Source: Streptomyces sp. NBC_00285
GTDB lineage: Bacteria > Actinomycetota > Actinomycetes > Streptomycetales > Streptomycetaceae
NCBI RefSeq assembly: GCF_036174265.1
Contig: NZ_CP108055.1
Span: 7,068,001 to 7,132,000 of the forward strand
Reading direction: 5' to 3'
Length of the DNA stretch: 64,000 nt
The stretch's first letter is position 1; every line of letters begins with the position of its first letter. Below are positions 52,744-62,018 of the stretch, one piece after another. A program made the position numbers and the translations under genes. The notes under the pieces were generated by a model, which saw only the letters and a program-made list of their open reading frames with translations, ran no database searches and was not told the DNA's origin.

Positions 52744-53205
52744 ATGGCACCCACCAACGACCATCCCGGCGAGCAGGCCGCGCAGGACCCCGTCAAGCTG
52801 ATCGCGATCCGTGAGACCCCGCTCTCCCTCGACGAGGTCTTCCGCGCCGTCGGCGACGAAGCCGCCGGGGGCACCGCCCTGTTCGTGGGGACCGTGCGGA
52901 ATCACGACGGGGGAGCCGACGTCGATCAGCTCGGCTATTCGTGCCACCCCAGTGCCGAGGCCGAGATGCGGCGGATCGCCGAGAAGGTGGTCGCCGGGTA
53001 TCCGGTGCGGGCGCTGGCGGCGGTGCACCGGGTCGGGGACCTGGCGGTCGGGGATCTCGCCGTCGTCGTCGCCGTTTCCTGCCCTCATCGGGGGGAGGCC
53101 TTCGAGGCCTGCCGGAAACTGATCGACGATCTCAAGCACGAGGTGCCGATCTGGAAGCACCAGACGTTTTCTGACGGTACGGAGGAATGGGTCGGCGCCT
53201 GCTGA
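52744..53205 (+). CDS. moaE: Molybdopterin synthase catalytic subunit MoaE
   Basis: The 153-residue protein matches MoaE: AGGTALFVGTVRNHDGG (40-56), VHRVGDLAVGDLAVVVAVSC, HRGEAFEACRKLIDDLKHEV and VPIWKHQTFSDG with the catalytic Lys. MoaE joins the sulfur carrier MoaD to make molybdopterin from precursor Z. ATG 52744 is chosen. There is a 16-residue disordered extension. No other molybdopterin gene is nearby, except moeZ about 32 kb to the left, which also supplies sulfur for this pathway. Confidence 0.93.
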   Translation: MAPTNDHPGEQAAQDPVKLIAIRETPLSLDEVFRAVGDEAAGGTALFVGTVRNHDGGADVDQLGYSCHPSAEAEMRRIAEKVVAGYPVRALAAVHRVGDLAVGDLAVVVAVSCPHRGEAFEACRKLIDDLKHEVPIWKHQTFSDGTEEWVGAC

Positions 53206-53328
53206 ACCCTTCCTTCACCCCTCCGGTTGCGTAACTGCACCCCTGGCGTGAGCGTTGTCAGTGCGGATGGTTAATCTGCTGATCTGTCAGTTTTTCACGC
53301 TTGCTCACTGTGGGGTCGGGAGGTCGGC

Positions 53329-53493
53329 ATGGGGGCGCTCGTCTGGTTGTTGATTCCGTTCGTGGCAGCGGTTGCCGCCGGGCTCTGGGGCAGCTGGGCC
53401 AACCGCACCCGTAGCGCGCGCAGCGACGGCCCCGAGCTCGACGGATACGCCCGGTTCCGCGCCGCCATGGAGAAGTCGCACTCCGGCACCTGA
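53329..53493 (+). CDS. 54-residue membrane protein, function unknown
   Basis: The ORF begins ATG GGG GCG CTC GTC TGG and encodes 54 residues, with a single transmembrane helix (LVWLLIPFVAAVAAGLWGSW at 4-23), then a basic and acidic tail (RTRSARSDGPELDGYARFRA). GGGAGG stands six bases before ATG, a strong ribosome site. It stands between moaE and the PDZ protease gene in the same direction. It is too short for normal size filters. I do not recognise the family, but the clean signals suggest a real gene. Confidence 0.65.
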   Translation: MGALVWLLIPFVAAVAAGLWGSWANRTRSARSDGPELDGYARFRAAMEKSHSGT

Positions 53494-53555
53494 CGGCCCC
53501 GTGACAGCCAGCCTCGGCTGCGGCGCCCTGACGATGGTCCGACAGGAGCGTCCCG

Positions 53556-53561
53556 TACTGT
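53556..53561 (+). promoter_or_regulatory. -10 box TACTGT, leaderless start
   Basis: TACTGT is six bases before ATG 53568; no Shine-Dalgarno sequence is present at the right distance. Confidence 0.5.
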
Positions 53562-53567
53562 CGTGCC

Positions 53568-54665
53568 ATGCCACGCCGCACCGCGACGATGCTCGCCTCC
53601 ACCCTGATGCTGATCGCGCTCCTGTGCGCGGGATTCCTCATCAAAGTGCCGTACGCCGAGATGTCACCGGGCCCCACGGTGAACACCCTCGGGGACCACG
53701 GCAGCGAGCCGGTGCTCCAGATCTCGGGGCGCAAGACGTATCCGACGACCGGTCACCTGAACATGACCACCGTCCGGGTCACCAGCGCCGACTTCAGGAT
53801 GAGTCTCGTCGAGGCCGTCTACGGCTGGCTCGCGCACGACAGCAAGGTCGTGCCGCACGACACCCTCTACCCGGACGGCAAGACCGAGCAGCAGTCGACC
53901 CAGGAGAACGCCGAGGAGTTCAGCCAGTCCCAGGAGAGCGCCAAGGTCGCCGCCCTCAAGGAGCTGGACGTCCCCGTCCGGTCCTGGGTGATCGTCTCGA
54001 CCGTCGTCAAGGACTCCGCGGCCGAGGGCAAGCTGCACGCCGGTGACGTGATCAAGACCGTCGACGGTACGACGGTGAAGGCGCCGGACGACGTCGCCAA
54101 GCTGGTGACGAAGCACAAGCCCGGCGAGAAGGTCGTCTTCACGGTCGTACCGGCCAAGGAGCAGGCCGCCGCCGAGAAGGCGAACAAGACGGCGACCAGG
54201 ACCGAGAAGGTCACGATCACGACGAGGACCTCCGACGACGAGGGCGAGAAGCGGGCCATCGTCGGGATCGCCGCCGGGACCGACCACACCTTCCCGTTCA
54301 CCATCGACATCAAGCTCGCCGACGTCGGCGGCCCGAGCGCCGGTCTGATGTTCGCGCTCGGCATCTACGACAAGCTCACTCCGGGCAGCCTCACCGGCGG
54401 CAAGTTCGTCGCCGGTACCGGGACGATCGACGACGACGGCAAGGTCGGCCCGATCGGCGGCATCGAGATGAAGACGGTCGGTGCGCGCGACAAGGGCGCC
54501 CAGTACTTCCTGACGCCCGCCGACAACTGCGCGGCCGCCGCCAAGGACACTCCCGGCGGGCTCACCCTGGTCAAGGTGAGCACCATCGACGACGCCCTCG
54601 GCGCGCTCAAGGACCTTCGTGAGGGCAGGACGTCCGACCTGCCGAAGTGCACCACCAAGGGCTGA
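53568..54665 (+). CDS. PDZ-domain Lon-like (S16) protease, membrane-anchored
   Basis: The 365-residue protein has one N-terminal membrane span (about 8-27), a PDZ domain (about 135-215, AAEGKLHAGDVIKTVDGTTV) and a Lon protease catalytic domain with Ser257 in GGPSAGLMF and Lys302 in IEMKTVGARDKG, the Ser-Lys dyad of S16. The ATPase part of Lon is absent. Members are known beside UPF0182 genes in actinobacteria, as here. The active site faces outside if the membrane orientation is the usual one. Its role is unknown, but a periplasmic quality-control function is likely. Terminator follows at 54686. Confidence 0.9.
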   Translation: MPRRTATMLASTLMLIALLCAGFLIKVPYAEMSPGPTVNTLGDHGSEPVLQISGRKTYPTTGHLNMTTVRVTSADFRMSLVEAVYGWLAHDSKVVPHDTLYPDGKTEQQSTQENAEEFSQSQESAKVAALKELDVPVRSWVIVSTVVKDSAAEGKLHAGDVIKTVDGTTVKAPDDVAKLVTKHKPGEKVVFTVVPAKEQAAAEKANKTATRTEKVTITTRTSDDEGEKRAIVGIAAGTDHTFPFTIDIKLADVGGPSAGLMFALGIYDKLTPGSLTGGKFVAGTGTIDDDGKVGPIGGIEMKTVGARDKGAQYFLTPADNCAAAAKDTPGGLTLVKVSTIDDALGALKDLREGRTSDLPKCTTKG

Positions 54666-54685
54666 CCGCGTCGCGTGCACACGAC

Positions 54686-54718
54686 CGGGGGCGCCCTTCA
54701 CACAGAAGGGCGCCCCCG
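54686..54718. terminator. Bidirectional terminator between protease and PPA1309 genes
   Basis: A 14-bp perfect stem (arms 54686-54699 and 54705-54718, loop acaca) lies between convergent genes. Confidence 0.85.
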
Positions 54719-54769
54719 TCGTCGTGTCGGAGAAGGAGAACCAGGGACCCGCGACCGCTGCGGCCGGGC

Positions 54770-55318
54770 TCAGTCCTCGAAGGTCGCCGACAGTGCCTCC
54801 GCGAGACCCGGGACCAGCGCGCCGCCCGTGAGGACCTCCGTCGGGGAGTCCTTCTCGCGCAGGCGAAGGGCCGAGTCGCGGGTGCCGTTGCGCAGGACCC
54901 CGACCGTCATGCGGACCTCCTGGCGGTCCGGGTGCTCGGCGACCCACTTCGCCAGCCGGGCCTCGCTCAGCCCCTGCGGGACGGACGCCTCGGCGGTCGG
55001 CGGCAGCATCAGGCGCTCCACGGTGAGCGCGCAGCCAACGACCGCGTCGGGCCAGGCGATGGTGCCGAGGAACTCGTCGAGCGCCTTGCCCGCGGGAATC
55101 TCGTCCTGCTCGATCGGGGTCAGAGCCGAGGACTCCTGGCCTTCCTCCAGACCGAGCTGGCTCGCGAGAGCGGGTTCCTGGGTACGCAGCCGGGCGGTGT
55201 CTACGAGGGCGAAAAGGCGGGCGGGCTGGTCCCAGCCGAGGCCGGAGACGTACTCGTCGATCTCTAGTACGGCCCGGGTGAGCGGGCTCGCCGCCATGGG
55301 AGTGTTGGACATGGTCAC
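54770..55318 (-). CDS. PPA1309 family protein, function unknown
   Basis: The 182-residue protein matches the conserved actinobacterial PPA1309 family: LTRAVLEIDEYVSGLGWDQP, LFALVDTARLR, WPDAVVGCALTVERLMLPP and VRMTVGVLRNGTRDSALRL. It has no signal peptide or membrane span. GTG 55318 and ATG 55312 are two possible starts; AGG just ahead favours the GTG. It diverges from the UPF0182 gene, and the same pairing occurs in related genomes. No activity is known. It may be involved in regulation, but that is only a guess. Confidence 0.88.
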   Translation of the reverse strand: MTMSNTPMAASPLTRAVLEIDEYVSGLGWDQPARLFALVDTARLRTQEPALASQLGLEEGQESSALTPIEQDEIPAGKALDEFLGTIAWPDAVVGCALTVERLMLPPTAEASVPQGLSEARLAKWVAEHPDRQEVRMTVGVLRNGTRDSALRLREKDSPTEVLTGGALVPGLAEALSATFED

Positions 55319-55476
55319 AATCCTGCCTCGTTAGTCACCGGAATCGGGAACCGAGTAAGCGGTGAGTAAGTTGCATAGGTGTGGGCCCGCGATCACAGGG
55401 GGCCACCCTGGGCCCGCGAACACGAGGGTCTGACGGATCGACAGCGAACTTCGAGGTGCGCACCTTGGCTTTCCAG

Positions 55477-58434
55477 ATGCCGGACCGCGGCGGAGGCCCC
55501 ACGGGGCCGCGGATGAGAGTGGGCCGCCCGTCCCGGCGCGTCCGGACCCTGCTCATGACGCTGGGCGTCCTTGCCGTACTCGGCATGGCGTTCACCATGT
55601 TCGCGGGTTTCTGGACGGACTGGCTCTGGTACCGCTCGGTGAACTACTCGTCGGTGTTCACCACCACCCTGTGGACGAAGATCGGGTTGTTCTTCGTCTT
55701 CGGTCTGCTGATGGCCCTCGCGGTCGGCTTCAACATCTGGCTGGCACACCGTCTGCGCCCGCCGTTGAGCGCCATGTCGATGGAGCAGCAGAACCTCGAC
55801 CGCTACCGGATGGGCATCGCGCCGTACAAGAGGTGGCTGCTGCTCGGGATCACCGCCCTGGTGGGCCTGATCGCGGGTGCCTCGGCGTCCAGCCAGTGGC
55901 GGACCTGGCTGATGTGGGTCAACGGCGTGTCGTTCGGGCAGAAGGACCCGCAGTTCCACCTCGACATCTCCTTCTACACCTTCGACCTGCCCTGGTACCG
56001 GTTCCTGCTCGGCTTCGGCTTCGCCGCCGCGATCCTCTCGGTGATCGCCGCCGCGCTCACCCACTACCTGTACGGCGGCCTCAGGGTCACCTCGCCGGGC
56101 GCGCGGGCCACCGCCGCCGCGACGGGACACCTCTCGGTGCTGCTCGGCGTCTTCGTCGCCCTGAAGGCGGTCGCCTACTGGCTCGACCGGTACGGCCTCG
56201 CCGTGAAGTCCAGTGACTTCAAGGCGACCGACAGCTGGACCGGCCTCAGGTACGTCGACGCGAACGCCTATCTGCCGGCCAAGACGATCCTGTTCTGCAT
56301 CGCCGTCATCTGCGCGCTGCTGTTCTTCGCCACGCTGTGGCGGCGCACCTGGCAGCTGCCCGTGATCGGCTTCGGCCTGATGGTGCTCTCGGCGATCCTC
56401 ATCGGCGGGCTCTACCCGGCGATCGTCCAGAAGTTCCAGGTCCAGCCGAACGAGCAGGCCAAGGAAGCGCCGTACGTCGAGAAGAACCTCAACGCGACGC
56501 GCGCGGCCTACGGCATCGACGACGCCGCGGTGACGGAGTACTCCGGCAAGGCCACCACCACGGACAAGACCAAGCTGCGCGACGACGTCGACGCCACGGC
56601 GAGCATCCGGGTCGTGGACCCCAACGTCGTCTCCCCGACGTTCCAGCAGCTCCAGCAGATGCGGAACTACTACGCGTTCCCGACCAACCTCGACGTCGAC
56701 CGTTACGGCAAGGACGACAAGAACGCCGGGGGCCAGGACACGGTCATCGGTCTGCGCGAGTTGAACCTCGCCGGCATTCCGAAGAACAACTGGATCAACG
56801 ACCACTTCCGCTACACCCACGGATACGGCGTGGTCGCCGCGAAGGGCACCGAGGCCGACTCCGAGGGCCGCCCGGTCTTCACCGAGTCCAACCTGCCCTC
56901 GCAGGGCGACCTCGGGACGTACCAGCAGCGGGTCTACTACGGCGAGAAGACCACTGAGTACTCGATCGTCGGCGGTCCCCAGAAGGAGATCGACTACTCC
57001 GACGACGACGGCGAGAAGACCTACAGCTACAAGGCCAAGAGCGGGGTCAACCTCTCCAGCCCGGTCAACCGGGCCGCGTACGCGGTGGCCTTCAACGAGC
57101 CGCAGATCCTCTACTCCGGAGCGATCGGCGAGGGCTCACGGATCCTGTACAACCGCACGCCCAAGCAGCGCGTCGAGGCGGTCGCCCCCTGGCTGACCAT
57201 CGACGGCGACGCCTATCCGGCGGTGGTGAAGGGCAAGATCCAGTGGATCGTCGACGCGTACACGACGACCAACGGCTACCCGTACTCCTCCCGTACGACC
57301 CTCGGTGACACGACGGCCGACTCGCTGACGGCGACCAACAACTCGCGCGCGGTGGTGGCCCAGCAGAACCAGGTCAACTACATCCGCAACTCGGTGAAGG
57401 CGACCGTCGACGCGTACACCGGCGAGGTCAAGCTCTACCAGTGGGACACCAAGGACCCGGTCCTCAAGACCTGGATGAAGGCGTTCCCGGGCACGGTGGA
57501 GCCCAGGAAGGACATCTCCACCGACCTCATGGACCATCTGCGGTACCCGCAGGACCTGTTCAAGGTCCAGCGTGAACTGCTGTCGCGCTACCACGTCGAG
57601 GACGCGGACACCTTCCTCAGCGGCAGTGAGGTGTGGCAGGTGCCGGACGACCCGACCAACAAGTCGGGCAACGCGGTGCCGCCCTACTACCTGAGCATGA
57701 AGATGCCGGACCAGTCGGCGCAGGCGTTCTCGCTCACGACGACGTTCACGCCCAACGGACGTGACAACCTCAGCGCGTTCATGACGGTCGACGCCGAGGC
57801 GGGCACCCCTGACTACGGCAAGATCAGAATTCTGAAACTGCCGACCAACACCACGGTCAACGGGCCCAAACAGGTGCAGAGCCAGTTCAACTCCGAACAG
57901 GACATCGCCGAGACCATCAGCCTCCTCAACAGAGGCGATTCCAGCGTGGAGTACGGCAATCTCCTGACGGTGCCGCTCGACGGAGGACTGCTCTACGTGG
58001 AGCCGGTCTACGTACGCGGTGGTGGACTCAAGTACCCGCTGCTGCGGAAGGTGTTGGTGACCTACGGAGGCAACACCGCCTTCGAGGACACCCTCGACGA
58101 AGCCCTCAACAAGGTCTTCGGCGCGGACGTTTCGACCACCCCGCCACCGGACGACGGCGGGGGGACCACCACTCCGCCGCCGACATCCAGCAACCCGACG
58201 GTCCAACAGGCGCTGGTCGACGCCCAGAAGGCCTTCGACGCCGGCCAGGAAGCCCTGAAGAAGGGCGACTGGGAGGCGTACGGCCGGGCCCAGACCGATC
58301 TGCAGGACGCGCTCCAGCGGGCCGAGGACGCGCAGGCCGCGGCGAACAAGAGCGGCAGCAGCGCGAAGCCCAGCAGCAGTCCGAGTCCGCGCAGCAGTCC
58401 CAGCAGTAGTCCGAGCAGCAAGCCCAGCGGCTGA
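55477..58434 (+). CDS. UPF0182 family large membrane protein
   Basis: The 985-residue protein has about seven spans in the N-terminal third (first at about 28-50, with [20 protein letters not shown]), then a large external region (about 330-880) with conserved segments such as [17 protein letters not shown] and [17 protein letters not shown]. The last 90 residues are a Pro/Ser-rich tail. Members of this family occur in actinobacteria and cyanobacteria and are of unknown function. ATG 55477 is chosen, because it gives the usual start [12 protein letters not shown]; a GTG at 55381 is in frame. A weak -10-like TTGGCT precedes it by six bases. It is next to the PDZ protease, as in mycobacteria. 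Confidence 0.9.
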   Translation: MPDRGGGPTGPRMRVGRPSRRVRTLLMTLGVLAVLGMAFTMFAGFWTDWLWYRSVNYSSVFTTTLWTKIGLFFVFGLLMALAVGFNIWLAHRLRPPLSAMSMEQQNLDRYRMGIAPYKRWLLLGITALVGLIAGASASSQWRTWLMWVNGVSFGQKDPQFHLDISFYTFDLPWYRFLLGFGFAAAILSVIAAALTHYLYGGLRVTSPGARATAAATGHLSVLLGVFVALKAVAYWLDRYGLAVKSSDFKATDSWTGLRYVDANAYLPAKTILFCIAVICALLFFATLWRRTWQLPVIGFGLMVLSAILIGGLYPAIVQKFQVQPNEQAKEAPYVEKNLNATRAAYGIDDAAVTEYSGKATTTDKTKLRDDVDATASIRVVDPNVVSPTFQQLQQMRNYYAFPTNLDVDRYGKDDKNAGGQDTVIGLRELNLAGIPKNNWINDHFRYTHGYGVVAAKGTEADSEGRPVFTESNLPSQGDLGTYQQRVYYGEKTTEYSIVGGPQKEIDYSDDDGEKTYSYKAKSGVNLSSPVNRAAYAVAFNEPQILYSGAIGEGSRILYNRTPKQRVEAVAPWLTIDGDAYPAVVKGKIQWIVDAYTTTNGYPYSSRTTLGDTTADSLTATNNSRAVVAQQNQVNYIRNSVKATVDAYTGEVKLYQWDTKDPVLKTWMKAFPGTVEPRKDISTDLMDHLRYPQDLFKVQRELLSRYHVEDADTFLSGSEVWQVPDDPTNKSGNAVPPYYLSMKMPDQSAQAFSLTTTFTPNGRDNLSAFMTVDAEAGTPDYGKIRILKLPTNTTVNGPKQVQSQFNSEQDIAETISLLNRGDSSVEYGNLLTVPLDGGLLYVEPVYVRGGGLKYPLLRKVLVTYGGNTAFEDTLDEALNKVFGADVSTTPPPDDGGGTTTPPPTSSNPTVQQALVDAQKAFDAGQEALKKGDWEAYGRAQTDLQDALQRAEDAQAAANKSGSSAKPSSSPSPRSSPSSSPSSKPSG

Positions 58435-58477
58435 TCAAAAGCCCACCTCGCGCCGTGATACGGTTGGAACACAACGG

Positions 58478-58551
58478 CGCGGGGTGGAGCAGCTCGGTAG
58501 CTCGCTGGGCTCATAACCCAGAGGTCGCAGGTTCAAATCCTGTCCCCGCTA
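58478..58551 (+). tRNA. tRNA-fMet (anticodon CAT), copy 1
   Basis: The 74-nt gene folds as a tRNA: acceptor CGCGGGG/CCCCGCT, D-loop with GCTCGGTAGCTC, anticodon CAT at 58512-58514, TTCAAAT T-loop and A73. Three consecutive G-C pairs in the anticodon stem (GGG/CCC) and the unpaired C1:U72 mark it as initiator tRNA. CCA is not encoded. A strong terminator follows. Confidence 0.97.
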
Positions 58552-58558
58552 CTGAAAA

Positions 58559-58594
58559 CGAAGGCCCGGATCCTCTTGAGGATCCGGGCCTTCG
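58559..58594 (+). terminator. Terminator after tRNA-fMet copy 1
   Basis: Arms cgaaggcccggatcc and its complement (58559-58573 and 58580-58594) form a 15-bp or, with a tighter loop, 17-bp stem right behind the tRNA. Confidence 0.85.
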
Positions 58595-58757
58595 TGATGT
58601 GCGAACGCATGTACCGACCCGCGAAACGGCCATGCCGCCCCGTGGCAGTTGGCGGACGGTGTTTGACTTGTCTCTCTGTGGGCATGTCGACAAAACGCTG
58701 AAGTGACCTTCCTGGCTGCGGTATACCAGGTGTACCCAGGTTGCAGGGGGTGCGACG

Positions 58758-60590
58758 ATGGACGTTATGGGGGACAAGGCAACTCTGTTGAAGACAGGGC
58801 GTTTTGTGCAGCCTGCCGATTTTTCGGAGTCGACGGGCGACTTGTCGCAGCCCATGGACCGGGACGAAACCGGTGAGGCTGCCGAGGAGGCACGCCATCG
58901 CCTTGCCGCGGAGAACGGTGACGCCGAGGCGATGAGTGTCCTCGGTGCCCTGCTGCTGCGCCGCGGCGATCTCGACGGAGCCGAGCCGCATCTGCGTGCC
59001 GCCACCGCCGCCGGAGACCGGGCCGCGGCCAACAACCTGGGTGTCCTGCTGTACCAGCGTGGATACGCCGACGACGCCGCCGGCTGGTGGCGGATCGCCG
59101 CCGTGGCCGGGTCCGCCGCGGCCGCGCACGCGCTGGGGCGCCACCACCGCGAGCGGGGCGACGAGCCCGCCGCCGAGTACTGGCTGCGGCAGTCCGCCGA
59201 GCAGGGCCACGCGCTGGGCGCCTACGCGCTCGCCGACCTGCTGGAGCACCGAGGGGACGCGGGCGCCGCACCCTGGATGCGGACCGCGGCCGAGCGGGGG
59301 CACCGGGAGGCTGCCTACCGGCTGGCCCGTTCGCTCGATCGCCGGCTGGCGCCCGAGGACGACATCGGGGACGACAGCGGTGCCGGCGACGAGGCCGAGC
59401 AGTGGTACCGCCAGGCCGCCGCGCGCGGACACCGGCGGGCCGCGCTGCACCTCGGGGCGATCCTGGAGAGGCGCGGTCAGCTCAAGGAGGCCGGACGCTG
59501 GTATCTGACGTCCGCCAAGGACGGCGAGGCGCGTGCCGCCTGCGCCCTCGGCTTCCTGCTGCGTGACGCGGGGGACACCGAGAGCGCCGCCGTGTGGTGG
59601 CTGCGGGCCGCCCAGGACGGGGACGGCAACGCGGCCAACGCGCTCGGCGCGCTGCACGCCGAGCGCGGGGAGCAGCAGACCGCCGAGCGGTGGTACCGGG
59701 CGGCGATGGACGCCGGCGACGACAACGGCGCGTACAACCTCGCGCTGCTCTGTGTCGAACAGGGCCGGACCGCGCAGGCGGAGCAGTGGTACCGGCGGGC
59801 GGCGTACGCAGGGCACCGCGAGGCGGCCAACGCGCTCGCCATCCTGCTCCTGCAGGGCGGGGACACGGCCGGCGCGGAGCCCTGGTTCTCCAAGGCCGCC
59901 GAGGCCGGGAGCGTGGACGCCGCGTTCAACCTGGGCATCCTGTTCGCCGGGCGCGGCGAGGAGGCCGTAGCGCTGCGGTGGTACGAGCGTGCCGCCGCCG
60001 CGGGCCACACCGAGGCGGCGCTGCAGGTGGGCATCGCCCGGCTGCGGGACGGCGACGAGCCCGCCGCCGAGCGGCATCTGCGGTGTGCTGCCGGGGGCGG
60101 CAGCGCGGAGGCCGCGTACCGGCTGGCGACCGTGCTCGACGCCCGGCGGCCGCCGGTGCCCGCGCACCTGCTCGGGGAGTCCGTGCACGAGAAGAGCGAG
60201 TGCGAGGAGTGGTACGAGCGGTCGGCCTCCCAGGGGCACCGGCGGGCCCAGGTGCGGGTGGGCATGCTCGCCGCCGCCCGGGGCGATGTCGTGGAGGCGG
60301 CCCGGTGGTACCGGGAGGCCGCCGAGGCAGGTTCCCGAAACGGGGCGTTCAACCTGGGACTGCTGCTCGCCCGGGAGGGGAGCGATCCGGAGGCCGCCGT
60401 GTGGTGGGCTCGGGCGGCCGATGCGGGGCACGGGCGGGCGGCGTTGCGGTTGGCCCTGGTCTACGCGCGTCGGGGTGAGCTGGCCGAGGGACAGCGGTGG
60501 GCCGACCGGGCCGTGGCGCTGGGGCCCGCGGAGGTCTCCGAGCGGGCGGCCCGGCTGCGGGACGCGCTGCGGGAGGAACTGTCCGCGTAG
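58758..60590 (+). CDS. Sel1-like repeat (TPR-type) protein
   Basis: The 610-residue protein is almost entirely Sel1-like repeats of about 35 residues, e.g. AEHYW/AERWYRRAA patterns with Gly-Leu-Leu-Ala spacing (about 14 copies from residue 55 to 590), preceded by an acidic N-terminus. Sel1 repeats are protein-interaction scaffolds; no catalytic residues are visible. ATG 58758 is preceded by GGGGGTG, and an in-frame ATG at 58767 is a second possibility. It lies between two identical tRNA-fMet genes. The partner is unknown. Confidence 0.85.
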   Translation: MDVMGDKATLLKTGRFVQPADFSESTGDLSQPMDRDETGEAAEEARHRLAAENGDAEAMSVLGALLLRRGDLDGAEPHLRAATAAGDRAAANNLGVLLYQRGYADDAAGWWRIAAVAGSAAAAHALGRHHRERGDEPAAEYWLRQSAEQGHALGAYALADLLEHRGDAGAAPWMRTAAERGHREAAYRLARSLDRRLAPEDDIGDDSGAGDEAEQWYRQAAARGHRRAALHLGAILERRGQLKEAGRWYLTSAKDGEARAACALGFLLRDAGDTESAAVWWLRAAQDGDGNAANALGALHAERGEQQTAERWYRAAMDAGDDNGAYNLALLCVEQGRTAQAEQWYRRAAYAGHREAANALAILLLQGGDTAGAEPWFSKAAEAGSVDAAFNLGILFAGRGEEAVALRWYERAAAAGHTEAALQVGIARLRDGDEPAAERHLRCAAGGGSAEAAYRLATVLDARRPPVPAHLLGESVHEKSECEEWYERSASQGHRRAQVRVGMLAAARGDVVEAARWYREAAEAGSRNGAFNLGLLLAREGSDPEAAVWWARAADAGHGRAALRLALVYARRGELAEGQRWADRAVALGPAEVSERAARLRDALREELSA

Positions 60591-60701
60591 TGCTCCGAGT
60601 GATGCCCCGCGGTCGCACGTCGGACGCGCCCCGCCCGCATCTGCTCGCGGCCAGACGATTTGCCTCTGGCCTCACCCTTCACGTAACGTTGCATTCATCG
60701 C

Positions 60702-60775
60702 CGCGGGGTGGAGCAGCTCGGTAGCTCGCTGGGCTCATAACCCAGAGGTCGCAGGTTCAAATCCTGTCCCCGCTA
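60702..60775 (+). tRNA. tRNA-fMet (anticodon CAT), copy 2
   Basis: The sequence is identical over 74 bases to the copy at 58478, with anticodon CAT at 60736-60738, initiator-type GGG/CCC anticodon stem pairs and C1:U72. The next bases (ctgaa) are also the same. CCA is not encoded. Confidence 0.97.
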
Positions 60776-60782
60776 CTGAAGG

Positions 60783-60826
60783 CCGAGGGCCGGAATCCGA
60801 TCAAGGATTCCGGCCCTCGGTGTTTT
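60783..60826 (+). terminator. Terminator after tRNA-fMet copy 2
   Basis: A 16-bp stem ccgagggccggaatcc and its complement (60783-60798 and 60805-60820), loop gatcaa, is followed by tgtttt. Confidence 0.88.
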
Positions 60827-61346
60827 CACGGCCGGTGGCCCACCGCCTCCTCGTACAGCGCGCGGTCCACCGTCTTCGACTCCGGCAGGGCCGTGCCCTC
60901 CGCCACGCCCTGTGCCCTGTACGCCGCTTGCAGACGGTCCGTCGTGCCCGCGCGGATCTCCCAGTCCATGCGCAGGGACGGCGTGGACCTCAGGATCTCC
61001 TCGTCGGTCTTCAGGAGCTTCGCCAGATAGGTGACGAAACTCGCATCCGACTCCCGCGTCCACGTCGTCGTTCAGCAGGCCGGGGCCGTAGAGCATGCCG
61101 CCCAGGGGCTCGCCGAGGGGCTGGCCGCCGAGGAAGGCGTAGCCGGCGTCGCCGTCGCCTGCCGCAGCCCGAGGGACCGACCAGGCAGACGAACTCGCCT
61201 GGGGCGACGCTCAGGTCGAGGGGGCCGAGGGCGGCGACGGAGCGCGGCGGGTGGCCGAAGGTTCGGGTCACGCCGGTGGCGTGGAGTGTGGCGCGGGGAT
61301 GTCCCGCGGTGGGTACGGGGTGCGGATCAGGGTGCGGATCTCCCAC
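60826..61346 (-). pseudogene. Remnant of an ABC transporter operon: ATPase 5' end joined to binding-protein 3' end
   Basis: Leftward from GTG 61346 about 61 codons encode an ABC ATPase start: ALGPLDLSVAPGEFVCLVGP followed by SGCG, the first part of Walker A. At about 61,160 the sequence shifts to the C-terminal region of a nitrate/sulfonate-type binding protein: one frame reads AGYAFLGGQPLGEPLGGMLY, and, after a frame change near 61,040, a second frame reads FVTYLAKLLKTDEEILRSTP to the stop at 60826. Most of the ATPase, any permease and the front of the binding protein are gone. It is a deletion fusion with a frameshift, so no functional product is expected. Confidence 0.8.
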
Positions 61347-61452
61347 GGTTGCTCCTTGCGGAGTGCGGTACGGAGAGGGATGGCCGCACGACGATATGAC
61401 GGACCGTCAGATTCAGGAAGCCCGCCGACCGCACAAACGCCTGTACGCAACA

Positions 61453-61487
61453 CGAAGCCCCGGCACCTGTACGGTGCCGGGGCTTCG
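61453..61487 (-). terminator. Terminator after the Fur-family gene
   Basis: A 15-bp perfect stem (arms 61453-61467 and 61473-61487, loop tgtac) lies just past the stop of the leftward Fur gene. Confidence 0.85.
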
Positions 61488-61498
61488 GACGCCGGGGC

Positions 61499-61915
61499 CT
61501 ACGCCGCCGAGCAGTTCGGGCAGACACCCCGGTACGTCACCTCGACGCCCGAGACGGCGAAGCCGAAACGCTCCGAGTCGGGGAGGTCGGCCAGCGGGTT
61601 GCCGGTGGGGTGGACGTCCCGGATGGCTCCGCACTGGGCGCAGACCAGGTGGTGGTGCGGCCGGTGGGCGTTCGGGTCGTACCTCTTGGCGCGCTTGTCG
61701 GTCGCGACCTCGAGGACCTCGCCGAGGTTCACCAGCTCGCCCAGCGTGTTGTAGACGGTCGCCCGGGAGATCTCGGGCAGCTTGGCCACGGCGCGCGCGT
61801 GGACCTCGTCGGCCGTCAGGTGGACGTGTTCGCCGTCGAGGACCTCGGCCACGACGCGCCGCTGCGCGGTCATCCGCCAGCCGCGGCCGCGCAGTCGTTC
61901 CAGAAGGTCGCTCAT
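61499..61915 (-). CDS. Fur family metal-dependent repressor
   Basis: The 138-residue protein has the winged-helix segment ISRATVYNTLGELVNLGEV (49-67), a His cluster HHH at 87-89, and two CxxC pairs, Cys92/95 and Cys132/135, which bind a structural zinc. This is the Fur/PerR/CatR group; the metal and targets cannot be told apart by reading. No catalase or katG gene lies next to it in this window, unlike many PerR/CatR or FurA loci. ATG 61915 is fixed by a leaderless -10 box. A palindrome, CTGGTGACCAG at 61932-61942, overlaps the promoter and is a candidate self-operator. Confidence 0.94.
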   Translation of the reverse strand: MSDLLERLRGRGWRMTAQRRVVAEVLDGEHVHLTADEVHARAVAKLPEISRATVYNTLGELVNLGEVLEVATDKRAKRYDPNAHRPHHHLVCAQCGAIRDVHPTGNPLADLPDSERFGFAVSGVEVTYRGVCPNCSAA

Positions 61916-61921
61916 GTGTCC

Positions 61922-61927
61922 CAGCCT
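61922..61927 (-). promoter_or_regulatory. -10 box TAGGCT, leaderless start of the Fur gene
   Basis: Read leftward, TAGGCT is six bases before ATG 61915; a weak TTCGGA is 17 bases upstream of it. Confidence 0.55.
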
Positions 61928-61931
61928 AACA

Positions 61932-61942
61932 GCTGGTGACCA
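61932..61942. promoter_or_regulatory. Palindrome CTGGTGACCAG, candidate Fur-family operator
   Basis: This 11-bp near-perfect palindrome lies between the -35 and -10 of the Fur gene. A second inverted repeat, tggac-tga-gtcca (61981-61993), lies further upstream. Confidence 0.4.
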
Positions 61943-62018
61943 GAATCCGAATGGGTGTGAGTTTAGAGCTCTGATCGAATTGGACTGAGTCCAGACTGGG
62001 GTGGGGTCGGAGCTCGGC

